Assembly: GCA_016218825.1 (NCBI GenBank)
Contig: JACRCV010000019.1
Span: 37,039 to 101,038 of the forward strand
DNA length: 64,000 bases
DNA from: Deltaproteobacteria bacterium
GTDB lineage: Bacteria > Myxococcota > XYA12-FULL-58-9
Direction of reading: 5' to 3'
The first letter of the stretch is position 1; every line of letters begins with the position of its first letter. This document shows, piece after piece, positions 17,900 to 26,559 of this stretch. The notes beneath the pieces were generated by a model. That model had not been told where the DNA came from. It made no database searches and saw nothing but the letters and a program-made list of their open reading frames with translations. The position numbers were made by a program, and so were the translations under genes.

Positions 17900-20002
17900 A
17901 TGGTCACTTCAAGAACACTGGTCTCGATCCTGGTTGCCGGCCTGCTGGGCGCGGGGCCCCTCGCCTGTAACGACGATGATGATGGTCAAGGGCAGCCCGC
18001 CGGCTCGCTCGACCTCCGGATCACCGGCACCGGCTTCGCGCCGCACAACGGCGAGGTGATGAGCCTGGCCCTGACGACCACCGCCGGCCAAGTGCTGACC
18101 CGCGGCGCGGCGCTGGTTGCCGATGGCGGCTTCGCCTTCACCTTCCCCGGCAGCCTGGAGCGCGGCCTTGGCTACCGCCTCGACTACTACACCGATCATG
18201 ACCACGACGGCGTCTGCACGACTCCGGTCCTGGCCGGCGATCACGGCTGGACCGCGACGGTGCCGACGGTTACGGACGCGGTGACGCAGACGCTCACGCA
18301 CAACGTCATCTTCGGCGCCGGCGTCTGCGCCAGCTTCCCCACCCACGCCCTGACCTTCTCCGGGACGTTCGCGCCGCACGCCGGCCGGACCTTCTATGCC
18401 GCCCTGGTGCGCGAGCTCGATGGCTTCCCGGTCGCGACCACCAGCATGCTCATCCCCGCAGGCGGGGCCGTGTCGCTGCTGTTTGCCGCCCGGCTGCAGG
18501 ACGGCCTGAGCTATCATCTCGACTACTTCGTGGACGCCAACGCCAACGCCGCCTGCGAGACGCCGGCGTTGACCGCGGATCAGGGCTGGCGAATCGCCGT
18601 CCCGACCGTGAGCGGCGACGTGACGCTCAGCCGCTCGGAGGACACGACTTTCGAGCCGTCGGTCTGCGCCTCCTTCCCGGTCAACGGCGGTCGCGGCACC
18701 TTCGTCGCCGTCGGGACGATGAAGAAGGGCAGCATCATCATCAACGGCGTGCGCTTTGACGACAGCGCCGCGGACATCACCGTGGACGACGTGCCCCATC
18801 AGGACGCCGCCGCGCTCGAGGACGGCATGCAGGTCACCGTCCGTGGCAGCGTCGACGACAACGGCATCGATGGCGTCGCCGACACGGTCGAGGTGGAGAA
18901 CCAGGTGCGCGGCGTCATCACCTCCCTGGTCTTGCCCGACGGCTTCATGGTGATGGGCAAGACGGTCGTCGTCGACGGCATCACGGTGTTCGCCAACGTC
19001 GTAGACTTCGCCGGCCTCGCCGTCGGTCAGGACGTGGAGGTCCATGGCGAGGAGGACTTGGCCGGCGTGATCCGCGCCAGCCGCGTCGAGGTGGTCACCG
19101 GGGCCGGCCTCGCCGACGAGCTGCGCGGCGTCGTCGCCGGCCTCGACGGCACCGCGAAGACCTTCACCCTCGGCGCGCTGTCGGTCAACTACGCCGGCGC
19201 CGTCATCCTGCCCGCGGACTCGACCCTCGCCGACGGCCAGCTCGTCGAGGCGCACGGGGCCGTGCAGACCGGGGTCTTGGTCGCCACCCGGATCGATGTC
19301 GAGAACCTCGAGGACGACCGGCTCGATCCGGATAACGGCGACGACGTGCACCTCGAGGGCTTCGTCAGCGGCTTCACCGCCCACCCCGGCGCCTTCACGG
19401 TCGGCGAGCAAGCGGTCGTCACCACGGCGACGACGCGGTTCACGGGCGGCATTCCGACCGATCTCGCCAATGACGTCAAGGTCGAGGCCGAGGGTGCCAT
19501 CAGCGCCGGGGTGCTCACCGCGTACAAGATCGAGTTCAAGGACAGCCTGCGGCTCGAAGCCAACCTCGACGCGGTCGACGCCGGCGCGCGCGCCCTCACC
19601 ATCATGGGCAAGACCGTCGTGCTCGGCAGCACCACCGAGCTCTCGGGCGTCGCCGCCGTCGAGAACCTGACGGTGGGCGGTGGCGTCCGCGTGCGTGGCT
19701 TCCTCAACAACGACGGCCTCACCCTGTCGGCGACCCGGGTCGACGCGCAGAGCAATCCGGTCGCCGCCGATCGCCTGATCCTCCAGGGGAAGGTGACCGG
19801 CAGCGACGCGGTGGCCAAGACGATCGTCGTGGTCGGCATGACGCTCGACGCGTCGGGGGCCGGGGTGCAGTTCCGGAGCGAGGAGGACGCGGCCATGACC
19901 GCCGCGGAGTTCTTCGCCGCGATCACCGGCACGAGCATCGTCAAGGGACGCGGCACCCTCGCCGGCGCGACCCTCACCGTCGACCAGCTCGAGTTCGAGT
20001 AG
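17900..20002 (+). CDS. Lipoprotein with two DHGW repeats and DUF5666 domains
   Basis: 700 residues. ATG 17900 follows AGAGGGGG and begins a signal peptide with probable lipid Cys23 (PLAC) followed by NDDDD. Two copies of a ~110-residue repeat occupy about 35-255 (GTGFAPHNGEVMSLAL, FPGSLERGLGYRLDYY, GDHGW). The same repeat occurs four times in 42142-43629. The rest is a chain of DUF5666-type beta domains (GVRFDDSAADITVDD; VEVHGEEDLAGVIRASRVEV; LEGFVSGF). DUF5666 proteins are typically cell-envelope lipoproteins of unknown role. The gene follows the second MCO pair by 109 bases on the same strand and may be cotranscribed with it. A perfect stem-loop lies after the stop. Confidence 0.85.
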   Translation: MVTSRTLVSILVAGLLGAGPLACNDDDDGQGQPAGSLDLRITGTGFAPHNGEVMSLALTTTAGQVLTRGAALVADGGFAFTFPGSLERGLGYRLDYYTDHDHDGVCTTPVLAGDHGWTATVPTVTDAVTQTLTHNVIFGAGVCASFPTHALTFSGTFAPHAGRTFYAALVRELDGFPVATTSMLIPAGGAVSLLFAARLQDGLSYHLDYFVDANANAACETPALTADQGWRIAVPTVSGDVTLSRSEDTTFEPSVCASFPVNGGRGTFVAVGTMKKGSIIINGVRFDDSAADITVDDVPHQDAAALEDGMQVTVRGSVDDNGIDGVADTVEVENQVRGVITSLVLPDGFMVMGKTVVVDGITVFANVVDFAGLAVGQDVEVHGEEDLAGVIRASRVEVVTGAGLADELRGVVAGLDGTAKTFTLGALSVNYAGAVILPADSTLADGQLVEAHGAVQTGVLVATRIDVENLEDDRLDPDNGDDVHLEGFVSGFTAHPGAFTVGEQAVVTTATTRFTGGIPTDLANDVKVEAEGAISAGVLTAYKIEFKDSLRLEANLDAVDAGARALTIMGKTVVLGSTTELSGVAAVENLTVGGGVRVRGFLNNDGLTLSATRVDAQSNPVAADRLILQGKVTGSDAVAKTIVVVGMTLDASGAGVQFRSEEDAAMTAAEFFAAITGTSIVKGRGTLAGATLTVDQLEFE

Positions 20003-20042
20003 CCGAGCTCTACAGGTCGGCGACGACCGGCTCTATCGATCC

Positions 20043-20073
20043 GTGCCGGCGGGCGCCTGAGGCCCGCCGGCAC
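20043..20073. terminator. Perfect 12-bp stem-loop between convergent genes
   Basis: GTGCCGGCGGGC at 20043-20054 pairs perfectly with GCCCGCCGGCAC at 20062-20073 around a 7-base loop. It lies between the stop of 17900-20002 (plus) and the stop of 20085-20681 (minus), so it can serve both directions. A weak T-rich tract follows on the plus strand. Confidence 0.65.
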
Positions 20074-20084
20074 AGCTTTGTTGG

Positions 20085-20681
20085 CTACGGGCGGATCTGC
20101 AGCGGAATGCGGGGCACCACATCGACGTCGACGCCGCGTCGAGCCACCACGGTGACCTGGTCGTCGAGGAGGGGCACTCCGAGCCGGTTCAGGCGGAAGC
20201 GGCCGACGGCGTTGGCGCGGACGACCCCGGCGAGCCTGCCGTTGCGACCACCCCAATGTACCGACACCTGCGCCCGCGGCGCGCTGAAGCCCGTGACCAA
20301 CAGCCGGTTGGCGGTGAGGAAGAAGGCGGCGCGGGTGATTCTCAGCTGGTCGTCGAAGGGATCGAATACGCCGTCGTCGACGCAGATGATCCGATCGTCG
20401 AAGCAGAGGCAGCTGGCACCGAACCCGCCAAACGAGTCCTCCTCGTCGCCAAGACAGATCAGGCGGTCATCGAAGCAGATGCAGTTGCCGAACCCTTCAT
20501 CACCAAACTCGTCCCCGAACTCATCGCCGAAGCCATCATCGTCATCGTCATCATCATCGCGTTCGGATTGGGCGGCCGGCGGGTCAGCGGCGTACGCGCC
20601 CGATGGGGCCACTGGACTTGCGATGGCGACCGCGATCGCTCCGACCAGCCAGGTCGCGGAGCCCGTTCCATTAAAGCGCAT
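20085..20681 (-). CDS. Small secreted protein with poly-Asp stretch, two CxCFDDRxxC motifs and shared C-terminal module
   Basis: 198 residues from ATG 20681 (GGAGACGGACC upstream); the frame extends further but without a site or signal peptide. A Sec signal ends at AYAA. Next come a run of eight Asp residues and repeated FGDE units (about 42-63). Two copies of CxCFDDRxxC follow (Cys67/69/76 and Cys91/93/100), spaced 24 residues apart. Residues about 112-198 resemble the C-terminal beta module of the cadherin-like proteins (LRITRAAFFLTANRLLVTGF...). The Asp runs suggest cation binding, and six ordered Cys suggest disulfides or metal sites. No known family is recognised. It is flanked by a stem-loop on each side and is probably monocistronic. 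Confidence 0.75.
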   Translation of the reverse strand: MRFNGTGSATWLVGAIAVAIASPVAPSGAYAADPPAAQSERDDDDDDDDGFGDEFGDEFGDEGFGNCICFDDRLICLGDEEDSFGGFGASCLCFDDRIICVDDGVFDPFDDQLRITRAAFFLTANRLLVTGFSAPRAQVSVHWGGRNGRLAGVVRANAVGRFRLNRLGVPLLDDQVTVVARRGVDVDVVPRIPLQIRP

Positions 20682-20816
20682 GGTCCGTCTCCTTTTCGGG
20701 GCGAGCGCCCCGACGCCAAGAGCGTGAGGAGAGGAGATCTCCTCCCATCGGAGGCGCAAGGTAGTCACGTATCCTACCCTGGCAATAGGCGAGCCGCGGC
20801 CGGCGCCAAAACGACG

Positions 20817-20850
20817 CCAAGGGCGGCTCCCTCGCGGCAGCCGCCCTTGG
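20817..20850 (-). terminator. Perfect 12-bp stem-loop after DUF5666 lipoprotein
   Basis: CCAAGGGCGGCT (20817-20828) pairs with AGCCGCCCTTGG (20839-20850) around a 10-base loop. On the minus strand it lies just after the stop at 20887 and is followed by a short T-rich tract (CGTTTTGG). This fits an intrinsic terminator for 20887-22404. Confidence 0.65.
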
Positions 20851-20886
20851 CTCGATGCCATTCTATGTCCCCGGTTGGGGCGTCCC

Positions 20887-22404
20887 TCACAGACTGGTCT
20901 GAAGCTCGATCTCCTCGGCGGTGAGGACCTCACCGACCAGGCTCTCGGGCCCGGCGCCCCGGGCCTTGACCAGGGTCTTGTTGATCTCGATGTCCGCGAG
21001 GCGCGCCGGCGTCGCGGTGCCGTCGCCGGTGCCGCTCTGGTTCGCCTCGACCGCGCTCACCCTGGCCGAGCCGGTCGCCACCGTGAGGCCGAGCATGGTC
21101 AAGGTGCCGGCCACCTCGTCCTTGGCGCTCACCGTCGACTCGACGAAGATCCGCGAGTCGTCCACGCTCTCGACGCGGGTCGCCAGGATGTCGCTGCCGT
21201 TTTGCGCCAGCCGCCCGCGGATCTTCACCGCGCCGCCGAGCGCTGCCAGGTCGAGGGTGCTGCCGCTCTCGCCCCGGAGCTCGGTCATGGCGTCGACGAG
21301 GATGGTCGAGCCCAACAGCTCGAACGAGCCTTCGTGCGCGCCGATCGCCGCGAGCGCCGTCACCGGACCCTGCAGGCGCAAGAACTCGCGCAGGGAGACC
21401 CGACGGGCCACGAGGATACCGTCGGCGCTGAGCGAGCCTTTGGCCTCGACCTTCACACCGGGCAGGATCTCGGTGGCCAAGCCGCCGACGAACACGGTCA
21501 TGGCGTCGGTCGTGACCGACTGACCGGCGACGACGAAGGCGCTGGCATCGCCACTCGTCACCAGGCCCTCGACCTCGAGCTCGGCGAAGTGCTCGTCCTC
21601 GCGCTCGTGCTCGTCCTCGCGCCCGATGTGCTCGTCCTCGAGCTCGATGCGGGAAGCGACGAGGCTCTCGCCCTCGGGGGCGGTCCGCGCCTTGATCTCG
21701 ACGAATGAGCCTTCGGCGATGCCTGCCGGCAGGGTCGCGCCCTCGGCGAGCGTGACGTGATAGAACGGGGCGCCGTCGATGGTCATGAGCAGGTCGAAGG
21801 CCGCCGCGGGCTCGATCGAGAGGCCGGCCACGTAGCCCTTGATCTCGAGCTCGAACTCGGCCTCGTCTTCGGGCGCGGGGGTGTCGTCGATGCGGCTGGC
21901 GCGCACCCAGCCGCTGTCGTCGGGCTCGCCGAATACGCGCACCGGCGTGCCGACCGGGACCACGGACAGGTCGCCCAGGCCGGCCGAGACCACCGTGGCT
22001 CGGGAAAGCTGTACCGGGTGGTTGCCGACGTAGACCACGTCGACGCCGTGACCGGTGACTCGCCCGCGCACGGTGTGGGCCACGCGGACGCTCTCGGCCA
22101 CGAGGCCGTTCACGCCCGGGGTGCCGGCGGCGACCGCCATCATGCCGAGCTCTACCGCCTCGACGATGGCCAGATGCCCGTCGATCTCGACCACGGCACC
22201 CGACGTGTCAATGACGGTACCGGCGATCGTCAGCCTCACCTTGCTGGTCACCGCGCCGCGCACGACCGACAGGGGTGCGATCCCCGGGGCCGACGGCTCG
22301 GCTTCGACCGTCTTCTCGTCGCTCGGTGCCGTGCCGCACGCCGCGAGCACGACGACCAGGATCGCTACGCTCAAGAGGTTCATTTGGATCGAAGTCGCGT
22401 TCAT
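20887..22404 (-). CDS. DUF5666-type envelope lipoprotein
   Basis: 505 residues, with GGAGAGACATC before ATG. The signal peptide ends in a good lipobox (LAAC, Cys23). Successive ~70-80-residue beta units carry the DUF5666 pattern: a GxVxS opening, a hydrophobic strand, and a VxVxGxxxxxGxxxASRI closing strand (GTPVRVFGEPDDSGWVRASR; VKVEAKGSLSADGILVARRV). A charged His/Glu/Asp insert (EDEHIGREDEHEREDEH) near residue 260 is unusual and could bind metal. It is monocistronic, with a terminator hairpin downstream. It is a paralogue of 33541-34938 and of the C-terminal part of 17900-20002. Role unknown. Confidence 0.83.
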   Translation of the reverse strand: MNATSIQMNLLSVAILVVVLAACGTAPSDEKTVEAEPSAPGIAPLSVVRGAVTSKVRLTIAGTVIDTSGAVVEIDGHLAIVEAVELGMMAVAAGTPGVNGLVAESVRVAHTVRGRVTGHGVDVVYVGNHPVQLSRATVVSAGLGDLSVVPVGTPVRVFGEPDDSGWVRASRIDDTPAPEDEAEFELEIKGYVAGLSIEPAAAFDLLMTIDGAPFYHVTLAEGATLPAGIAEGSFVEIKARTAPEGESLVASRIELEDEHIGREDEHEREDEHFAELEVEGLVTSGDASAFVVAGQSVTTDAMTVFVGGLATEILPGVKVEAKGSLSADGILVARRVSLREFLRLQGPVTALAAIGAHEGSFELLGSTILVDAMTELRGESGSTLDLAALGGAVKIRGRLAQNGSDILATRVESVDDSRIFVESTVSAKDEVAGTLTMLGLTVATGSARVSAVEANQSGTGDGTATPARLADIEINKTLVKARGAGPESLVGEVLTAEEIELQTSL

Positions 22405-22555
22405 GATGTCTCTCCTTGTCGAGTGACGGTTGGGTGTTGATTGACTTCAATGGGAGGACACCCGGCCGACGGCGGAGTGGACAGAATTCCGCGCGCCGCA
22501 CGCGCACGGCACCAACTCATCGCCAACAGGACTGTTTTCTGGATTGCCGAGACTG

Positions 22556-24307
22556 CTAGCGGCCGCTCACCGGGAGCGGGTCGGGGCGCGAGGTCGTGCT
22601 GCCGTCACCGAGCTGGCCGCGGCGATTGTCGCCCCAGCAATAGACCGCGCCGCTCGTGAGCCGGGCGCACGTGGAATCGCCGCCGGCGGCGACGTCGACG
22701 GCCAGGTCGGCCACCGGGATCGGCGCCGCGGAGACGCCCCCCGGATCGATGCTCGCCGGCGTGCCGCGCTGGCCGACGTCGTTTGCCCCCATGCACTTGA
22801 GGCCGCCGATGTCGCCCAGGCGCAGCATGCAGCTGTGCGCGCGGCCGGCCGCGAGGCGCGTCGGCCTGAGCGAGGCGATGCCGCCCCCGATCTCCGGCGC
22901 GGTCGGCGCCGGCACCGGCGTCGTGGCGCCCGCGCCGATCTCACCCTCGGCGTTCGAGCCCCAGCAGAGCACCACCGGGTCCCCCTGGGAGGTGTCGATG
23001 GCGCAGCCGTGCGCCACGCCCGCGGCCACGAAGCTCGCGGTCGTGAGCACGGTCGCCGGACTCACGGCCGGCGTCGGCGACACCGCGCCGTCACCCACCT
23101 GCCCGCTCGTGCGGTCGCCCCAGCAGGCGAGCCCGCCCGCCGCGGTCACCACACAGGTGTGCCGGGCACCGGCGGCGAGGACGCCACCGCTCGTGACGGT
23201 CGACGCCGTCACCCCGGCGACCGGTCGCGGCGTGGCGCTCGAGGTCGTGTCGCCGAAGCCCAGCTGGCCGGCGTTACCTGCGCCCCAGCAGCGCACCTCG
23301 CCGTTCGTCGTCACCGCGCAGGTGTGGCCCTCCGCGGTCGGCGCGCCGCCGCTATTCAGGTAGCCGCCGGCGGCGATGGTGACGACGCTCGAGAGCCCCA
23401 CGGCGACGGGCGCCGGGCTCTCCGACCCGGTGGCGTTCGGACCCAGCTGCAGGGTGGCGTTGCTCCCCCAGCAATGGACCGCGCCGCCCACGACCGCGCA
23501 GGTGTGGGCAAAGCCGGTCGCGACCCCGGTCACCTCCGACCCCGAGGGGTAGATCTCGGTCGGCGTGTCGCGATCGCTGGTCGTGCCGTCCCCGAGCTGG
23601 CCGAGCCCGTTGGCGCCCCAACAAAGCAGACCGCCGGCGGTGGTGACGGCGCAGGCGTGCTCGGCGCCGAGCGCCAGCGCCGAGACCGCGCAGCAGCCGT
23701 CGCCGCAGCGCAACAGCCCTGGATTGCAGACGAAGGCGCAGGTGTGCGCCGACGTGCACTCGGCCGTCGCTTGCGCCGGCGTGCTCGGTCGGCAGTCCTC
23801 ACAGCTCTCCCCGCAGCTCTCAGCCGACTCGGCGACGCAGCTCGTGCCGCACAGCTCGTGGCCGATCTCGCAATCGACGCCACAATGGCCGGTGCCGGGG
23901 CTCGGCCCCGGCAGACAGACTCCCTGGCCCGGACCCGCGGTCGGGCCGGCGCAGACCTCGCAAGCGTTGCCGCAGCTCGTGGCGCTCTCGGCGACACACA
24001 GGGGTAGGCCGGGCACCTGCTCGCAGCGATGCGTGCCGTTGACGCAGGTGAAGCTGCACGCCGCCGCCGCGGTGCACTCGCCGACCGCGTCGTTGGGGAC
24101 AGCGCAGACCTCGCAGCTCTCGGGGTCGCAGATGAGGGTGCTCGGTGCGAAGCAGCCGCCGCCGCAGGTTTGAAAGCCCGCCTCGCACTCGGTGACGCCC
24201 AGGAGCGTCGGCGGCGCGTTGTGGTCGACGAGCGTGTTGCCGCAGGCTGCCGCGCTGACGAGGAGCGCGAGCGTCGCCGGACCGGGCGCTTGTCGTCGCC
24301 ACGCCAT
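22556..24307 (-). CDS. Cys-rich and RCC1-repeat surface lipoprotein
   Basis: 583 residues with a signal peptide and lipobox (SAAAC, Cys22). Residues about 35-195 form a Cys-rich region of EGF-like spacing (CGGGCF, CEVC, CGTSC, CGDGCC). From about 200 to the end run RCC1-type propeller repeats (HACAVTTAGGLLCWGANG, GQLGDGTTSDRDTP, HTCVVTAAGGLACWG). Such Cys-rich/RCC1 lipoproteins are typical of myxobacteria. Its start abuts the stop of the caspase-like gene (24308), placing it last in a four-gene operon with an ECF sigma factor. It may be the surface partner or substrate of that system; this is inference. Confidence 0.87.
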   Translation of the reverse strand: MAWRRQAPGPATLALLVSAAACGNTLVDHNAPPTLLGVTECEAGFQTCGGGCFAPSTLICDPESCEVCAVPNDAVGECTAAAACSFTCVNGTHRCEQVPGLPLCVAESATSCGNACEVCAGPTAGPGQGVCLPGPSPGTGHCGVDCEIGHELCGTSCVAESAESCGESCEDCRPSTPAQATAECTSAHTCAFVCNPGLLRCGDGCCAVSALALGAEHACAVTTAGGLLCWGANGLGQLGDGTTSDRDTPTEIYPSGSEVTGVATGFAHTCAVVGGAVHCWGSNATLQLGPNATGSESPAPVAVGLSSVVTIAAGGYLNSGGAPTAEGHTCAVTTNGEVRCWGAGNAGQLGFGDTTSSATPRPVAGVTASTVTSGGVLAAGARHTCVVTAAGGLACWGDRTSGQVGDGAVSPTPAVSPATVLTTASFVAAGVAHGCAIDTSQGDPVVLCWGSNAEGEIGAGATTPVPAPTAPEIGGGIASLRPTRLAAGRAHSCMLRLGDIGGLKCMGANDVGQRGTPASIDPGGVSAAPIPVADLAVDVAAGGDSTCARLTSGAVYCWGDNRRGQLGDGSTTSRPDPLPVSGR

Positions 24308-25831
24308 TCAGAACCCCATCAACACGAGCAGCCCGAGCGAGCCCGCGAAGCGCACGCGCTTCGTGTCATTGAGCTCCACCCAGGCGGCAGACACCGACAG
24401 ATCGAGGCCGACGCGCAGCGGCCCGACCGGGGCGGTCGCGTAGGCCGTGCCCCCGGCCAGGAGCGCGCCGGCGCTGAAGAGCTTCTGGTTCTCGAGGCGC
24501 TGCATGATGTAGGCATAACCGAGCTGCGGCCCGACCTCGACCAGGATCTCGGAGGTGTTGGCCGGCAAGAGCGCCGCCGCCGTGGCCCCGAGCCAGGTGA
24601 GCTCGTAGCGCAGGTCCTGGTCCGTGACCGGCCGATACATCGCCTCGAGACGGACGCGGACCCCGACCGGGCCCACCTCTTTGCGCACGCCGGTCGTGAA
24701 CACCGCCATCGCCCCGACCCCCGGCAGCGAAAAGGTGCCGATCCCGCCGCCGGCGAAGACCAGCCCCGGCTTCGGCCCGCCCTTGGCGCGCGCGAGCTCG
24801 TAGCGGGTGGGTACGAGCACGGGCAGGGCCCTGAGGTCGCCGGCGTCGACGTCGAGGCTGCCGGTCGCCCGCCCGATCGGGCTGCGGCGCTCGACGTCGT
24901 AGGTCCCCGGCGGCACGGCAATGACCCGCGCCTTTGCGCCGCCCGTGACTTCGACCAAGAGGTCGCGCGGGCCGCGCAGGAGGTAACGCGACTCGCTGCC
25001 GGCGGGGATGAGCACGCGCGCCGTCGCCCGCCCGAGGTCGGTCAAGACGACGTCGGCGCGACCGGCCATGCGGAAGTCGTAGGTCGGATGCTGCGGCCCC
25101 TCGGCGGTGCCGGCGGTGCGCGCCACGGTCTGGGCGGAGGTATAGTGGAAGGCCTCGTTCAAGGTCACGCGGCCGTCGTTGTCGAGATCGGCGGCGCCGC
25201 GCAGGCCCGCCTCGAGGTGGTGCGAGAAGAAGCTGCCGCCGATCGCCGCCGACTCCTGGGCGGACTCGCCGACGGCGGTGGAGGCGATGTAGGCCACCCC
25301 CTGCGCGGTCTCGTCGGGCGGCAGGGCGAAGCCGAGGTCGGTCGCCGGGGCGGCGCCTTTGACCTGGGTCAGGAGACCGGCCTCGCAGGCGTCGACGATG
25401 ACGATCTTGATGTCGGCCGGCGTCGCCTGCACGAGCTCTTTGAGGTCGGCGAAGCTCAGGTTTTCGTTGCCGAGCTCGACGCCGTGGTTGTCGGCGTGAC
25501 CGGAGTAATAGACGACGAGCAAGGTGCGATCGCCCTCCTGAACGGCGGCCCCGATCTGCGTCGACATGCGCGCCAGGGCCTGCCGGGAGCGCTTGAGGTC
25601 CTGACCGCGCAGGAGCTCGACGTTCGCCGGCTCGAATTCGCCGAGCTCGATCAAGGTGGCGGCAATGCGCGCGGCGTCGGCTTCGGCGAACCAGAGCTTG
25701 GCACGGCTGGCGGCCCCGCGGTCGTTGCCGATGACGACGGCAAAGCGCCGCTCGGCGGCGGCCGTGGCAGACGGCCAGGCGAAGGCGAAGAGCCCGAGCC
25801 ATACGCCGACGAGGTGGAGAGGCGTGCTCAT
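24308..25831 (-). CDS. Secreted caspase-family (C14) protease fused to an outer-membrane-type beta domain
   Basis: 507 residues. A signal peptide (to about ATAAA, residue 26) precedes a caspase/metacaspase domain (27-260): RRFAVVIGNDRG, catalytic His112 in VVYYSGHAD and catalytic Cys149 in VIVDACEAG. An EF-hand-like DLDNDGRVTLNEA lies at about 215. The C-terminal 240 residues contain a PEGA-like segment and alternating beta strands that look like an outer-membrane barrel (ending in Phe). Both catalytic residues are present, so activity is plausible. The start overlaps the anti-sigma stop by 4 bases. The operon order suggests envelope-stress-controlled proteolysis. The substrate is unknown. 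Confidence 0.88.
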   Translation of the reverse strand: MSTPLHLVGVWLGLFAFAWPSATAAAERRFAVVIGNDRGAASRAKLWFAEADAARIAATLIELGEFEPANVELLRGQDLKRSRQALARMSTQIGAAVQEGDRTLLVVYYSGHADNHGVELGNENLSFADLKELVQATPADIKIVIVDACEAGLLTQVKGAAPATDLGFALPPDETAQGVAYIASTAVGESAQESAAIGGSFFSHHLEAGLRGAADLDNDGRVTLNEAFHYTSAQTVARTAGTAEGPQHPTYDFRMAGRADVVLTDLGRATARVLIPAGSESRYLLRGPRDLLVEVTGGAKARVIAVPPGTYDVERRSPIGRATGSLDVDAGDLRALPVLVPTRYELARAKGGPKPGLVFAGGGIGTFSLPGVGAMAVFTTGVRKEVGPVGVRVRLEAMYRPVTDQDLRYELTWLGATAAALLPANTSEILVEVGPQLGYAYIMQRLENQKLFSAGALLAGGTAYATAPVGPLRVGLDLSVSAAWVELNDTKRVRFAGSLGLLVLMGF

Positions 25832-26556
25832 GGTGCCTTCTCGAGCGTGAGGCTCGTCTGCCGGGTGCCGTCGGGCAGGCCGTCAATGGCGGCGAGCGGC
25901 CGCGCGGCGGAGCCGAGCGTGCTGGTCAGCAGAGCGCGCAGCTCGCTCATCGGCACGGGTGCCTCGGTGCACACCGCAAAGAACTGCTCACTCCCTGCCT
26001 GGTCGTCGAGGCGGATACCGCCTTGCAGCGTCGTCTCGCCGGCGGCGATGAGCGCCGGCTCGGGGCTCGTCGGATAGAGCTCCGAGACCTGGCCGGCGTC
26101 GTCCAACGACAGGAGGGTCAGATAGCAGGCCTGGTCGGCGTGGACTTTGAAGCGCAGGCCGGCGCCGCGGGGGACCCGGTCGTGATCGGCGAGGGCCTTG
26201 GGGCCGCTCGGGGTCGCCACGAACGGCGTGAGCGACAGACCCGAGCCCTTGAGCCCAACGTAGTCGGCGGGCGGCTTCTCCGGGAGGAGCACCAGGACCA
26301 CCGCCGCCGCGGCCGCCATCGGCGCGAGCACCCCGATCCAGGGGAGCGCGAAGAACGGGCGGCGCTCCGTCACCGCGACCACCTTGTCGACGGTGGCGGG
26401 GAAGACGAACCGCTGGAACTCGGTCCCCAGACGCTCCATCTCCGCGAGCCGCGCCTCGCAGTGGTCGCAGGCCTCGACGTGCTCACGGACGGCCGAGTGG
26501 GTCGGGTCGGCGAGGTGTCGCTCGAGCGCGAGATCAGATGGGCAGGGAGAGATCAT
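25828..26556 (-). CDS. Zinc-finger anti-sigma factor with a DUF4384-like periplasmic domain
   Basis: 242 residues. The N-terminal zf-HC2 motif is HVEACDHC (His26, Cys30, Cys33), characteristic of ECF anti-sigma factors. A single membrane segment follows at about 72-90 (LPWIGVLAPMAAAAAVVLVLL). The periplasmic C-terminal domain (about 125-240, RFKVHADQACYLTLLSLDDAGQ) looks like DUF4384. The start is 3 bases downstream of the ECF sigma stop and the stop overlaps the caspase gene start, so all are co-translated. It presumably holds the sigma factor at the membrane and releases it on an envelope signal. Confidence 0.88.
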   Translation of the reverse strand: MISPCPSDLALERHLADPTHSAVREHVEACDHCEARLAEMERLGTEFQRFVFPATVDKVVAVTERRPFFALPWIGVLAPMAAAAAVVLVLLPEKPPADYVGLKGSGLSLTPFVATPSGPKALADHDRVPRGAGLRFKVHADQACYLTLLSLDDAGQVSELYPTSPEPALIAAGETTLQGGIRLDDQAGSEQFFAVCTEAPVPMSELRALLTSTLGSAARPLAAIDGLPDGTRQTSLTLEKAP

Positions 26557-26559
26557 GGC

